From NCBI RefSeq assembly GCF_900698985.1, contig NZ_LR217730.1:930001-994000 (forward strand): a stretch of DNA of 64,000 bases. The letters run 5' to 3'. Source of the DNA: Erwinia_E haradaeae_B. GTDB lineage: Bacteria; Pseudomonadota; Gammaproteobacteria; Enterobacterales; Enterobacteriaceae. The notes beneath the pieces were generated by a model. The model had not been told where the DNA came from and ran no database searches. It saw only the letters and a list, made by a program, of their open reading frames with translations. Of this stretch, positions 50,127-61,178 are shown piece by piece. Position numbers and translations under genes: made by a program. Position 1 is the first letter of the stretch; each line of letters opens with the position of its first letter.

Positions 50127-50765
50127 TTAATTACTTGAAAGACCTTTTAATATCAGCTGAGCTTCATTCATTAAACGGTTACGAAAAAAAATCAGTTGCC
50201 AACGAGATCCGCCAACCTGTTTCCATAATACTGCGGAACGAATACCAGATAATAGCATCGCGCGCACTTTATTCTGTATGTGAATATTTTTTAGTATCTC
50301 CGCAGAACCACTAACTTGAATGCGTGCGCCAAGTGGACTAATAATATCTATATAAATTTCTGCAATTAAGCTTAAAAACTTCTCAGATTCCATAGCATAG
50401 TAATCTAATTGTCTATTTAGGTCTCCGATACGATTAGTTAAATCTCCTAAAGCCAACTGATTTTTATTAAGTTTACGCTCCAATCCTATTAAACTCATAG
50501 TGTAATGGGTAACTTCCACGACTAAACCTTGAGAACTTCTGCTGTTTAAAAGACCAAGAAGCGTCTCTAAACCACATTTGATATTAGACTTTTGATTTCC
50601 AAATACAGATAGTATGGAAGGTGGCTGAAGATTTAATAAACTACTTAAAGAGATCTTAAAAATATCTACAGGGCACTTTCCATAGTGAGACAATTGTTGC
50701 ACTAAATATGCTGATTGACAAATACCTGCTAATGCCAAAATGATATCATGATAATTCTTTGCCAC
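50127..50765 (-). CDS. hflD: High-frequency lysogenization protein HflD homologue
   Basis: HflD is a helical, membrane-associated protein of unclear basic role; in E. coli it affects lambda lysogeny by binding the phage CII activator. The 212-residue protein (E. coli 213) shows AKNYHDIILALAGICQSAYLVQQL at the N-terminus, FGNQKSNIKCGLETLLGLLN, LERKLNKN and IQNKVRAMLLSGIRSAVLWKQVGG. The start is GTG with AGGGG six bases upstream. It lies 21 bp after mnmA and 39 bp before purB, the conserved order. Its retention without phages suggests a host role, perhaps tied to its operon partners. Confidence 0.94.
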   Translation of the reverse strand: MAKNYHDIILALAGICQSAYLVQQLSHYGKCPVDIFKISLSSLLNLQPPSILSVFGNQKSNIKCGLETLLGLLNSRSSQGLVVEVTHYTMSLIGLERKLNKNQLALGDLTNRIGDLNRQLDYYAMESEKFLSLIAEIYIDIISPLGARIQVSGSAEILKNIHIQNKVRAMLLSGIRSAVLWKQVGGSRWQLIFFRNRLMNEAQLILKGLSSN

Positions 50766-50786
50766 AGAGACCCCTTTCTTGTACAG

Positions 50787-51899
50787 TTAGGTATGAGACA
50801 TCGGTATACGCTGATCAATAATACCACCGCCAAGACACATATCATCAAGATAAAAAACTCCGGACTGCCCTGGTGTCACTGCTGCTACTGGATAGTTAAA
50901 CACTACTTTAACAGAATGTCCACTCAATGGAATTAGTGTGCAAGGTATATCTTTCTGCCGATAACGTGTTTTTACGGTACAACTTATAGGATCTACTGGA
51001 ATATGACGATCTATCCAGTGTAGCTGATTGGCTATAAAGCCTCTTGAAAGTAACCGAACATTATTTGAGCCTTGCGCAACAACAAGCATATTGTTAGAAA
51101 TATCTTTATCAACCACATACCAAGGAAGATCATTGCTATCTTTTCGGCCACCAATACCTAAACCTTTACGTTGACCTATAGTATAGTAACATGCACCTTG
51201 ATGCCAGCCTACTGTTTCACCATGTACAGATAGAGTCAATCCAGGCTTTTCAGGCAGAAAACCGGACAAAAATTTCATAAAATTATACTTTCCAATAAAA
51301 CAAATGCCAGTAGAGTCTTTTTTATTGGCAGTAACAAGTCCTAACTGTGTAGCAATGTCCCGCACAAAAGGTTTAGATAACACTCCGAGAGGAAATAAAC
51401 TCTGTGAAATCTGTTGACGCCCGAGAGTATAAAGAAAATAACTTTGATCCTTATTAAGATCCAAGCCACGCAATAAACAGGTTTTTGTATAATCTTCTTG
51501 ACGACGCACATAATGACCAGTAGCAATATAATCTGCCCCTAACTCTTCTATAGAAAATTCTAAAAAAACTTTAAACTTAATCTCTTTATTGCAAAGAATG
51601 TCTGGATTTGGAGTACGACCTCTTTTGTATTCTTCTAAACAATATGAAAAAACATTATCCCAATATTCTGCCGAAAAATTAATAGTATGTAGAACAATAC
51701 CAAGTTGATCGCACACAATTTCTGCATCAGATAAATCTTTTGCTACACTACAGTGATCTGTAGAGCCCTCTGTCTCTTCCCAGTTACACATAAATAAACC
51801 TTCAACATGGTAGCCTTCCTTTTTAAGTAAAAAAGCCGCCACAGAAGAATCTACTCCACCAGACATTCCAATAATGACTTTTTTTTTACTATTTGACAT
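50787..51899 (-). CDS. mnmA: tRNA-specific 2-thiouridylase MnmA
   Basis: MnmA thiolates U34 in the anticodon of Lys, Glu and Gln tRNAs, using sulfur relayed from cysteine. The 370-residue protein (E. coli 368) has the PP-loop GMSGGVDSS at 11-19, the catalytic cysteines C103 (PNPDILCNKEIKF) and C200 (DSTGICFIGK), GHYVRR and GQRKGLGIGG, and ends near LGGGIID. An A9 run right after the start codon (SKKKV) is a possible slippage site. It leads the operon with hflD and purB. Confidence 0.97.
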   Translation of the reverse strand: MSNSKKKVIIGMSGGVDSSVAAFLLKKEGYHVEGLFMCNWEETEGSTDHCSVAKDLSDAEIVCDQLGIVLHTINFSAEYWDNVFSYCLEEYKRGRTPNPDILCNKEIKFKVFLEFSIEELGADYIATGHYVRRQEDYTKTCLLRGLDLNKDQSYFLYTLGRQQISQSLFPLGVLSKPFVRDIATQLGLVTANKKDSTGICFIGKYNFMKFLSGFLPEKPGLTLSVHGETVGWHQGACYYTIGQRKGLGIGGRKDSNDLPWYVVDKDISNNMLVVAQGSNNVRLLSRGFIANQLHWIDRHIPVDPISCTVKTRYRQKDIPCTLIPLSGHSVKVVFNYPVAAVTPGQSGVFYLDDMCLGGGIIDQRIPMSHT

Positions 51900-53732
51900 G
51901 ACTATTACCTAATGAAAGTATTTTGTTAGAAAAGTTGCACAATGCTAATTGCATAGAAATCACTTTAATACCTATCATTGTTCGTTTTTCATAAAGATAG
52001 AATCTTACAAAAAAATATTTGTTCAGATAAAATCTCATAATAAGAACGTATCATAATGTATAATTGTATCCTCTCACTCTGAGGAATATCTGGAAGATAT
52101 CTGTGAAATACTATATATATTTTATATATAAAAATCACTAATATTATTTGAAGTTCTCTATTTGATCAATATATAATAATTCTACTACTTAGTACAAAGT
52201 ATATAAAATTCCCAAAAGTGCATATTTAAAAGCTTTTCTATACGAACGATATTATATTATTTTGTCATAAAAAACACATATACTAATGAATCTAATTATC
52301 ATCGAATGTACAAAATTTAGGACCTAAATCCTATTATACTCTAAACTCAAGTTAGTATTGCATCACTGAGTATCTATTCTACTAACTTAATAAGTCTCTC
52401 GCTAAGTTAACAATTTGTTATAATTCCATATTAATATCTATTATACCACAAAGCTGCTTAATAGAAAAACTATAGATATGCACATATAATTTTTAAGTTT
52501 TAGAAAAAAATATACAGACTGACTCATAATTGATAAATACTCTAACAACAAGGTGTGAACCTACATGATAAAAATCAATCTAGATAATCACTCACGCAGT
52601 CTGGTATTTATCTTATTTAAGCGAACTCTGATTAACAAATTATAGTGATACTAACACTTACTAATATTTGTCAAATAATTATGAACTATACTTATCTCAC
52701 TGCTTGCTGATAATTAACTAAAGTCTGAACCTAGAATACTATTTCCTATGATTACTAGATAAAATTTTATAAATAACTTGTAGATAAAATTATTAATGTA
52801 GTATATTATATATATAATTTAAAAAAGGATTTTTTTAATAAGTTTTTTATTATAAAATTTAATAATTTTTTCTGTGATTATTAGTATAAATTGTTAATTT
52901 TGAATATAATTATTTCTTATTCTACAATAATAAAAATTTATTAATAGATTTAGAATTTAAAAAATTTTTATTCAAATTGATAATGGTGTTTATTGTAAAA
53001 CAATTAATATGTTATTTTCAAAATAGAAAAAAATTATTTATAATATAAAATCAATAAAAATATTTTGTCAAATAACTATATATTTATATTAATTTTTTTA
53101 TAATGTATTCTATATTTATATTTAATCATTTTGTTTAAAAATAAAAATATCATTTATATGATATAAATTTTATTTTACATATTTCAATGAGTTGTTTATA
53201 TAAAATATAAAATTTAGATTAATTTTTTTTATTTTTTATAGCTAGATTTATTGAAATCATAAATTTATGCTTAATAAGCAAATATTATAATATATATATA
53301 TTTATCTGTTAAGTATTTTAGATTTATTTTCAAATATATTGGCACATATATAATTTAATTATATTCATAATTGTAGTAATTATTACTAATATAAAATATG
53401 CTCTTAATCTTTTTTGTTCTCCCAAGGAGCTTCTATTTATTTTTAGATTTTTCTGAAATCATTTTATAATCATCTATAAATGAAAAAAATTCATAAATGT
53501 CATTATTAAATAATAATTTTTCAAAAATAACCTTTTATAATTTAATTTTTAGCAAAAATATATCGTATTTTTTTATTATATATGTAATAAATTTTTATTT
53601 TTATACTAGATTATTAAAATAATCTAGTATACATGATTCACTAAGTAAAATTCTCATTATCTATAAATGGATGTCATTTAAAAATATTCATGGACCATTT
53701 ATACTAAAACTAAACTATTAGAAAAACCACCT
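51900..53732. other. AT-rich non-coding stretch between ribE and mnmA
   Basis: About 1.8 kb, with a segment (about 52790-53600) of almost pure A/T. A 14-bp hairpin at 53602-53631 lies about 100 bp after the ribE stop. No gene was read. Confidence 0.5.
53602..53631. repeat. 14-bp inverted repeat downstream of ribE
   Basis: TATACTAGATTATT (53602-53615) and its exact complement (53618-53631) form a tight hairpin about 100 bp beyond the ribE stop. Neither strand has a U-tract after it, so it is not a standard terminator but may block 3' decay or be a remnant. Confidence 0.6.
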
Positions 53733-54341
53733 CTAACGTGTCATTAATACTCTCTCTATTGTATCTACAATAACCTGAGTATTAAGATCAAATTCAATAT
53801 TTACCTTACAACCAATATTTTTTTGACCCAATGTGGTACGCAATAAGGTCTCTGGAACAAGATGTACACAAAATTCTTTTTGTGTAACCTCCCCAACAGT
53901 TAAACTAATACCATCAATAGTGATAAATCCTTTATAAAAAATATACTTTTTTTTCTCAAAAAAATCTATAGTCAGCCACATTGTATAATTGCTTTTTTTA
54001 TTATAGATTCGCGTAATTATTGCAGTCGACATAATGTGACCAGATACAAAATGACCTCCAATTTCATCGCTAAATTTAGCCGCGCGCTCTATGTTAACTG
54101 TATCCCCTACATTAAGCACACCTAAATTCGTCTTCAATAGAGTTTCTGTCACTAAATCAAAACTAACATGATCACCTGTTATCTTTGTAACTGTCAAACA
54201 GCAACCATTGTTTGCAACTGAATAACCTATCTGAAGCCCTTCTAAAAAAGGACTTGGCATTTTAAAAATATAAGTCCGTATATTTTTTTCTTCTTGAATA
54301 CAATACAACTCCGCTATGCCTTGCACAATGCCGGTGAACAT
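53733..54341 (-). CDS. ribE: Riboflavin synthase alpha subunit
   Basis: This enzyme (RibE, called RibC in E. coli) converts two molecules of 6,7-dimethyl-8-ribityllumazine into riboflavin and a recycled pyrimidine. The 202-residue protein (E. coli 213) shows the typical internal duplication: each half has a GxSVAxNGCCLTVT / GISLTVGEVT segment, with SDEIGGHFVSGHIM between. The start at 54341 (MFTGIVQG) is the universal family start with GAGG six bases upstream; a TTG four codons earlier overlaps that site and is rejected. The C-terminal tail is about ten residues short. CysJ needs FMN and FAD, so it serves the sulfur block too. Confidence 0.96.
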   Translation of the reverse strand: MFTGIVQGIAELYCIQEEKNIRTYIFKMPSPFLEGLQIGYSVANNGCCLTVTKITGDHVSFDLVTETLLKTNLGVLNVGDTVNIERAAKFSDEIGGHFVSGHIMSTAIITRIYNKKSNYTMWLTIDFFEKKKYIFYKGFITIDGISLTVGEVTQKEFCVHLVPETLLRTTLGQKNIGCKVNIEFDLNTQVIVDTIERVLMTR

Positions 54342-57134
54342 AACAAACCTCAAAAATAATTAATTTTTATTAGTACGCTTATTTTCACTTTAAAAATTTA
54401 ACTTTAATACAGAAAATATTCTGTATTTTTAAGGCGAATAGCCTCAGAAATTTTGACCACACTAAATGTCTCTGCGGTATATCTAAATTAATATCAACCC
54501 TGATTCTGCACTGAAATTATAGTTCATTGAATATTTTATCAATGATCTATTTTAAAAGCATATTATGCTCAAACAGAATAGACATACAACCCTATTCAAA
54601 ATCTTATAACTTTGCTATCTCTTACTAAAAAGTAATATGCATCCTGGTGTATACTTGATACATTTTTTAAGTCTTACGATCTGCATGAAAGATATCGAAT
54701 ATCCACCTCTATATTAAATCTTCACAACTATACGAACTAGTATTTTATATGATGTCGCGTTACGATCTATGACCTTATAGGACGATTTTGTTATTATAAA
54801 ATAATAGAGGAATAAAAAATACTATTATAGATAAAATGTCTTACTTGCAAAAAAATATAATAATATTATATACTATATATGCGAAGTGAATCATTAATAT
54901 TACACTAATCATCATAAATATCTCTTATAGAATTTATAAAATTAATGAAGGCTTTTGAATATAATTACTACATTTTAAGAAATAATTTCATCTAAAGTCT
55001 AAAATATTACGAGATAATACTAGGTAACTAAATAAGACTAAATGATAATGAACACTAAGGTTATCATCAAAAAATAATGAGCTCATAAAATATGTTTTTT
55101 TAATCTTTAAATTATAATAAAAGAATATTTCTGTTGAGAAATAATTCTTTATAGAACCGACAAACATTACATATCATATAAATTTTAATTTTATATAACA
55201 GTATTAAAAATATTCGTTTTATATCTAATCACATCAAAACACTTTAATTAGTTTTGTAACTTATAAGTGATATATCGAGTTAATATATCCAATTAAGTAA
55301 TATTTAAACAAATATACATCTAATAAGACTAACTGCTGGCGCTCCTCCTAAAATTTCTATTTAACATTTCAAGACTTTCTAACAAAATAAACTACGTAAA
55401 TGTTTTATAAAGCATATGTTTTACAAAAAAAAATCTACTATAATATAGTAAGTATCATATACAGAATTGGTCATAATATAGAACTAAAATATTAACGATA
55501 TATTCATTATTTTTATATAAATTTCTGTTTTTATATGTATAATTAGATTAATTAATCATTCTGAGGCTAAGTACTAAAAAATATTTTGTTTCCATAAGAT
55601 TACCAAAAACTATTAACTAGACATAAAAATAAACGATGATTGGTTTCGGTGTGTGCTAAAATTTTTTGCTATTGAATATTCAATTAATTTATAAAATTTT
55701 CTATAATTTTAGTACAATTCATAATATTCAACAATTAAGATCAAAACTAAAACTTTTCTTGTAAAGATCTTAGTATTCATCAAAAAATGCATAGTGTATA
55801 ATACAAATTACTATGAATATTTTATAAATTCTTAATTATAATTCACTGTCTCATAATCATTTCATAATAATTATGAACTACTTATATATTATATACTCAT
55901 TATAAAATCATTCTCCAATAAACTTATAAATTGTTTTAATCTTTACTATACTACAGATGACATAAAACACAGATGATCTAATGTTAAGAACTATATTAAA
56001 ATTTGCTAATTAGTATAATCTTTTTAATCACTGCGTCTCTCTAGCAGAATTTTATGCTTATAATTGTATCAATTTTTACTTTTATTTAAATTTATTAAAA
56101 TAAATTTACTAATACTCTGCTTACCATTATTAAAAAAAATATTACTACTAAATTATATGTATAAAGAACCAATTCTCTAATGAGACTATGCAATCACATT
56201 AATAATAATAATATAAATCAACTAATTATGGTATAATTTATATTAAAAATAATCGTAAAAATTATCATATATAATTATAGAATACATTAACTTTATTTTA
56301 TATTGCACGAAATAATCTCATTAAAATATCTTAGATTACAATAACTATTTAGTATAACATACTAGTAAGAAATATCTAATATTCAAATAAATTTCATTTG
56401 TATATATGAAATATCTGTATTAAAATCATAAAAAGATGAAAATCAAAATATATATGCTTACACAACAACTCATATAGTAGTAACATCCAATAATATATTC
56501 ATACTTAAGTTTATAAGTGCAAACTATAAAACCTATAAAACATTAAAGATAGAAAATGATATTAAGATCATATTAATATAGATAGAACATAAACATCTAA
56601 TCATTTTTATCTTAGGAAATTTACTACAAAATTATAGACTGCAGTGAAGCCTTTATTTCTAGTCCTATGTCTTATAATAAAAAAACAAGGTAACTTACTA
56701 ACTACTAGACGAACCTCTAATAAACTTGTTATATCTTCCTAAGATCGTGTCTTTATACGCAAATAATAATAAAGAGCTATATGTAAATGAAAACTCAAAA
56801 AAATTTATTTATTTATTATATCAATACTTGTATTGCAATACAGAACAAGCCTAATATTTAAAATAGTTTGATAATAATATCTTCTATATATAGAAAAAAT
56901 GTTAGACACAACTCCACATTAAGAATACAAAATTCCAGAGAAAAGATATTATAAATCATATAATAATAAAATTCATGTTATCATTAAAGATATGTATAAA
57001 AAATTGGTTATATGTTAAGACATAGATAAAGAATAATATTCTGAAATTTTATCTATATCTAACCTAAAGTAATTAATATTCGAGTAAATGCGCAGATTAT
57101 TATATATTAAAAGATATATGCATTTTAAAGAAAA
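54342..57134. other. Longest non-coding stretch in the window
   Basis: About 2.8 kb between divergent ribE and gmk with no readable gene, RNA gene or strong hairpin. Stop codons are dense in all frames I examined. It may be the remains of two or three lost genes. Confidence 0.5.
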
Positions 57135-57761
57135 ATGATAACTCCAGGAATACTATTCATTGTTTCCGCCCCTAGTGGAGCAGGCAAATCTAGCCTGATT
57201 AAGGCGCTGTGTAAGACACAGGCACTATGTAATATACAAATATCTGTTTCACATACTACACGTAAAAAGCGACCTGGAGAAAGCCATGGTGAGCATTATT
57301 ATTTCGTTAATTCTAAACAGTTCCATAACATGATTCATCAAAAAGAATTTCTAGAATACGCTAAAGTATTTGGAAATTATTATGGTACTTCACGTCAAGC
57401 CATTATCAACAGATTACAACAAGGTATTAATATATTTCTTGACATAGATTGGCAAGGTGCTAAAAAAATTCGACGCATTATGCCAACCTCACGTAGTATT
57501 TTTATTTTACCACCATCAAAAGATGAGCTAAAACGTCGTTTGTATAAACGTGACCAAGATAGTACAACTGTGATCAAGCAACGTATGTCTCAAGTGATCG
57601 CTGAAATAAAACATTATACAGAATACCACTACCTAATAATTAATGAAAATTTTGATCGCGCACTTATAGATTTGCAAGCTATTATACATTCTGAACGTTT
57701 AAGCGTTCAACACCAAGAAATACATCATTCTTCGTTAATTCGTAAATTATTGGAGAGATAA
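57135..57761 (+). CDS. gmk: Guanylate kinase Gmk
   Basis: Gmk phosphorylates GMP to GDP and is essential for guanine nucleotide supply. The 208-residue protein (E. coli 207) has the P-loop APSGAGKSS (12-20), the GMP-binding region VSHTTRKKRPGESHGEHYYFV, FGNYYGTSR, FLDIDWQGAKKIR and the lid region, and ends in IRKLLER. The ribosome binding site is weak. rpoZ follows 95 bp downstream as in E. coli, with a possible terminator between them. Confidence 0.97.
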   Translation: MITPGILFIVSAPSGAGKSSLIKALCKTQALCNIQISVSHTTRKKRPGESHGEHYYFVNSKQFHNMIHQKEFLEYAKVFGNYYGTSRQAIINRLQQGINIFLDIDWQGAKKIRRIMPTSRSIFILPPSKDELKRRLYKRDQDSTTVIKQRMSQVIAEIKHYTEYHYLIINENFDRALIDLQAIIHSERLSVQHQEIHHSSLIRKLLER

Positions 57762-57802
57762 CAAAACATACGCACACCTAGTTACTATATAAACTTAATA
57801 GC

Positions 57803-57828
57803 AAAATCTAATCATTTATAGATTTTTT
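57803..57828 (+). terminator. Possible terminator or attenuator between gmk and rpoZ
   Basis: AAAATCTA (57803-57810) pairs with TAGATTTT (57819-57826) around an 8-base loop and is followed by further T residues, 40 bp after gmk and 30 bp before rpoZ. The all-A/T-rich stem is weak, so read-through is likely. Confidence 0.4.
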
Positions 57829-57856
57829 ATATTACTATTAGAGGAGTTAGACATTC

Positions 57857-58060
57857 ATGGCACGAGTAACTGTTCAAAACGCAGTAAAAAATATTGGAAA
57901 TCGCTTTGATCTAGTGCTAATAGCGGCACGGCGGGCACGTCAAATCCAAATAAGTGGTAAAAATCCTTTAGTTCCTATAAAAAATGATAAATCTACTGTT
58001 ATTGCTCTTCGGGAAATTGAGAATGGCTTGATCACTAATCAAACTCTTGATATTTTTTGA
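57857..58060 (+). CDS. rpoZ: RNA polymerase omega subunit, tail lost by frameshift
   Basis: Omega helps assemble RNA polymerase by chaperoning the beta-prime subunit and, in E. coli, forms part of a ppGpp site. The 67-residue product keeps the conserved core ARVTVQNAVKNIGNRFDLVLIAARRARQ, DKSTVIALREIENGLI and NQTLDIF, then stops; E. coli omega has 91 residues. The stop comes right after a run of six T (58053-58058). Removing one T would continue the frame as DRLKLEKLRRY to a stop at 58092-58094, and the DR matches the family sequence at that point. The core that contacts beta-prime is intact. spoT, the usual next gene, is absent. Confidence 0.93.
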   Translation: MARVTVQNAVKNIGNRFDLVLIAARRARQIQISGKNPLVPIKNDKSTVIALREIENGLITNQTLDIF

Positions 58061-58991
58061 TCGTTTAAAACTGGAAAAATTAAGACGATACTGAGTTAAA
58101 AAAAGATAAAAACTCTCACAAAAGATCTGTAATAGCCAAATTTAAAAAAATATTACAATGAAGCCTGATCTAAGATATACTCTACATACTATATATTAAT
58201 TCACCATATCTATATGTTAGTAACATTATATATAAGGAGACACAAGCAATAACAATTATTATCACTCATGTACTATCTTGGTAATAGAAAAATTAAGTGA
58301 TAAAAATAATGTTTTACCTTTAATTTTTTACTCTAAATGACTATACCATGATCACTGATAGAATATAATAATCACTCTTCTTAAACTTCACTTGATACAA
58401 AAAGTTCTACTTTATAATAGTATTGTGTACTATACATGGAGTTAGCATCAACATTAAGTATATTAACTGTTAAGGAATGCAAGCCTTACTAAAGATAAAT
58501 AATATATTATGTAATAATATTAATGCATAATAGTTATATTGTACTTTTATGCGTTATTTATATTCTCCAATTCTATCCGCAACTGAAATACAGTGTAAGA
58601 CTTGGTTTTTGGCACATTATAGCATCCTCTATAGTATTATATTAGAATGCTATTCTGGTGAACAATAAAGAAATAAACAACACAACAAAGTGTGCTGACT
58701 AATTGATGATAAAAGTACATCGTATCAAAAATAATTTAATATTTTGCGTTTATTCATACGAATAGATTACAGTCATTCCCTAAATTTTTTATTAATAATA
58801 ATAGAGATGTAGACTAAACACCAGTATATCAAATAAAGGAATAATTCATGAATATCAACATCAAAAAAAAACAAGACGTTTGATCTTTTGATCTAATAAA
58901 CAATATCAGAAATTTATTCTGATGATATCAAGCACAAACATGCCTGGAGCGGTAACTAAAATATTCGTTTACAGAAGAATCAGGATTACAT
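58061..58991. other. Spacer where spoT is missing
   Basis: About 930 bp between rpoZ and ansP. No piece of SpoT could be read. The first 34 bases may be the out-of-frame rpoZ tail. An AGGA for ansP is at the right end. Confidence 0.5.
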
Positions 58992-60458
58992 ATGAACGCA
59001 GATAAAACAGCAGGCGCAGAAAAACGTGCTTCAAAAAGACGTTGGTTAAATGCCCAAGATTCTGGTTACCATAAAGCCATGGACAATCGCCATGTGCAGA
59101 TGATTGCCATTGGCGGTGCAATTGGAACAGGTCTGTTTCTCGGCGCTGGCGCACGCCTTCAGACTGCCGGACCGGCATTAGCTTTAGTTTATTTAGTATG
59201 TGGTATTTTTTCATTTTTTATTTTACGTGCCTTAGGTGAACTAGTTTTACATCGGCCCTCTAGTGGCAGCTTTGTCTCTTATGCTCGTGAATTCTTAGGA
59301 GAAAAAGCCTCATATGTTACTGGGTGGATGTATTTTATAAATTGGGCAATGACTGGTATTGTTGATATTACAGCCGTAGCATTATATATGCACTATTGGA
59401 ATGCTTGTGGCGATATACCACAATGGATATTTGCCCTCGGTGCTTTAGCTATCGTTGGTAGCATGAATATGGTTGGAGTTAAATGGTTTGCGGAAATGGA
59501 ATTTTGGTTTGCTATGGTTAAAGTTTTAGCAATTGTAGTCTTTTTAATTGTAGGTGTTGTATTTTTAGGAAGCGGTGAGCCTTTAGCTGGACATGCTACT
59601 GGTTTTTATCTAATTACTGATAATGGTGGGTTTTTCCCAAATGGTCTGTTACCAGCCCTTGTGCTAGTACAAGGTGTTGTATTTGCATTTGCATCAATTG
59701 AACTAGTAGGTACTGCTGCAGGAGAATGCAAAGATCCTAAAAATATACTACCGAAAGCTATTAATAGAGTGATCTGGCGTATCGGTTTATTTTATGTTGG
59801 GTCAGTAGTATTACTAGTACTACTATTACCTTGGAATGCTTATCAAGCAGGACAGAGCCCATTTGTCACTTTCTTTTCAAAATTAGGTGTACCATATGCT
59901 GGTAGTATTATGAATATAGTCGTACTAAGCGCAGCATTATCCAGTTTGAATTCAGGACTGTATGCTACCGGTCGCATTCTTCGATCCATGTCTATGGGTG
60001 GATCAGCCCCTCAATGCATGTCTAAAATGAGTAAACATCAAGTTCCTTATGTTGGCATAATAATGACCGTAAGTGTATATATAATTGGAGTATATTTAAA
60101 CTATATTGTACCGTCTAGCGTATTTGAGATTGTGCTCAATATAGCAACACTTGGTATTATTTCATCTTGGGCTTTTATAGTAATATGTCAAATGCGCCTC
60201 CGAAAAGCTATTAAAGAAGGAAAGGTTGAAGATATTAGCTTTAAGATGCCAGGCGCTCCTTTTACATCATGGTTAACACTACTATTTTTAGTAAGCGTTC
60301 TAATTTTAATGGCATTTGATTACCCAAACGGCACTTATACTATCGCATCAATTCCATTGCTTGGCATAGTACTAACACTAGGCTGGTTTCGTGTACGTAA
60401 ACGAGTTAATGCCTTAACAGAAGAAGAGAAAAATTCAGTAAAAATTATCAGATCTTAA
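58992..60458 (+). CDS. ansP: Amino acid permease, L-asparagine type AnsP
   Basis: A 488-residue inner-membrane permease of the APC superfamily (amino acid transporter family) with about 12 membrane segments. The N-terminus KRRWLNAQDSGYHKAMDNRH, the AIGGAIGTGLFLGAGARLQ first helix and LHRPSSGSFVSYAREFLGEKASYV match E. coli AnsP (499) very closely, so uptake of asparagine is the best guess, though substrate specificity in this family is hard to read from sequence. It is among the best conserved and least AT-rich genes in the window, which argues for strong selection: import of a host amino acid is expected in an intracellular symbiont. AGGA lies before the ATG. Confidence 0.92.
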   Translation: MNADKTAGAEKRASKRRWLNAQDSGYHKAMDNRHVQMIAIGGAIGTGLFLGAGARLQTAGPALALVYLVCGIFSFFILRALGELVLHRPSSGSFVSYAREFLGEKASYVTGWMYFINWAMTGIVDITAVALYMHYWNACGDIPQWIFALGALAIVGSMNMVGVKWFAEMEFWFAMVKVLAIVVFLIVGVVFLGSGEPLAGHATGFYLITDNGGFFPNGLLPALVLVQGVVFAFASIELVGTAAGECKDPKNILPKAINRVIWRIGLFYVGSVVLLVLLLPWNAYQAGQSPFVTFFSKLGVPYAGSIMNIVVLSAALSSLNSGLYATGRILRSMSMGGSAPQCMSKMSKHQVPYVGIIMTVSVYIIGVYLNYIVPSSVFEIVLNIATLGIISSWAFIVICQMRLRKAIKEGKVEDISFKMPGAPFTSWLTLLFLVSVLILMAFDYPNGTYTIASIPLLGIVLTLGWFRVRKRVNALTEEEKNSVKIIRS

Positions 60459-61178
60459 TATTAATATATTGATCATTAAATGAATCTAGATTACATTAAA
60501 AACAAAAAAATAATCGAGGTCTATTTATCATTTTATTGTCATCCGTTCTCTATAAAAAAACAAAATAACTGATCTTGAAGTTAACAGCTATATGCATAAC
60601 TCACGCATCAAGCTAAACATGATATCATAAATAAATATGTACTAAGTTTATTCAATACTTGTACTTGCATCCCCCTTGAGGGGCTGCAAACACTGACTTA
60701 CTTTTAAAGTAATTTAATAGCATATCGGTAATATTATCCCGATCAGATATAATAAATATATTTATGCACTTAATAACACTGTTTAATTACTAATGAAAAG
60801 CACAAAATATATTCCGGTTTCCCTAGAATCTCATCAAAAATATAAATGAGGATCTTATCACCACCTTTATATAAAATATACAATCTTTGTTATTTTTTAG
60901 TTATAAGTGAGATAGCTTCTTAGAATATTAGTATGATTTTACAATAATTTTATTACACTAACTTTATGTTAATTATATTTTTATTATTAATATTCAAAAC
61001 TGGTTCATATGATGACTGTCTAATTATTTCTATATATATTATATAATAATCAAACACACTATCATATGCCATTTTTTTATGTAATGTAACTATACATATA
61101 CGCTTTCTGTAAACTAATCACAAAAACCTTTATTTTTCCCAACAGTAAATGCTAATAATCTTTATTTTCTTTTATAAT
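60459..61178. other. Spacer between convergent ansP and recD
   Basis: About 720 bp with no readable gene. A conspicuously GC-rich patch with two hairpins lies at about 60655-60755 and is listed separately. Confidence 0.5.
60655..60755. other. GC-rich patch with two hairpins (possible small RNA or remnant)
   Basis: GCATCCCC (60667-60674) pairs with GGGGCTGC (60680-60687) around a 5-base loop with one T/C mismatch; about 40 bases on, ATCGG and CCGAT enclose a 10-base loop. The base composition is far richer in G and C than the surrounding spacer. It fits no RNA family I recognise, and no U-tract follows either stem. Confidence 0.35.
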
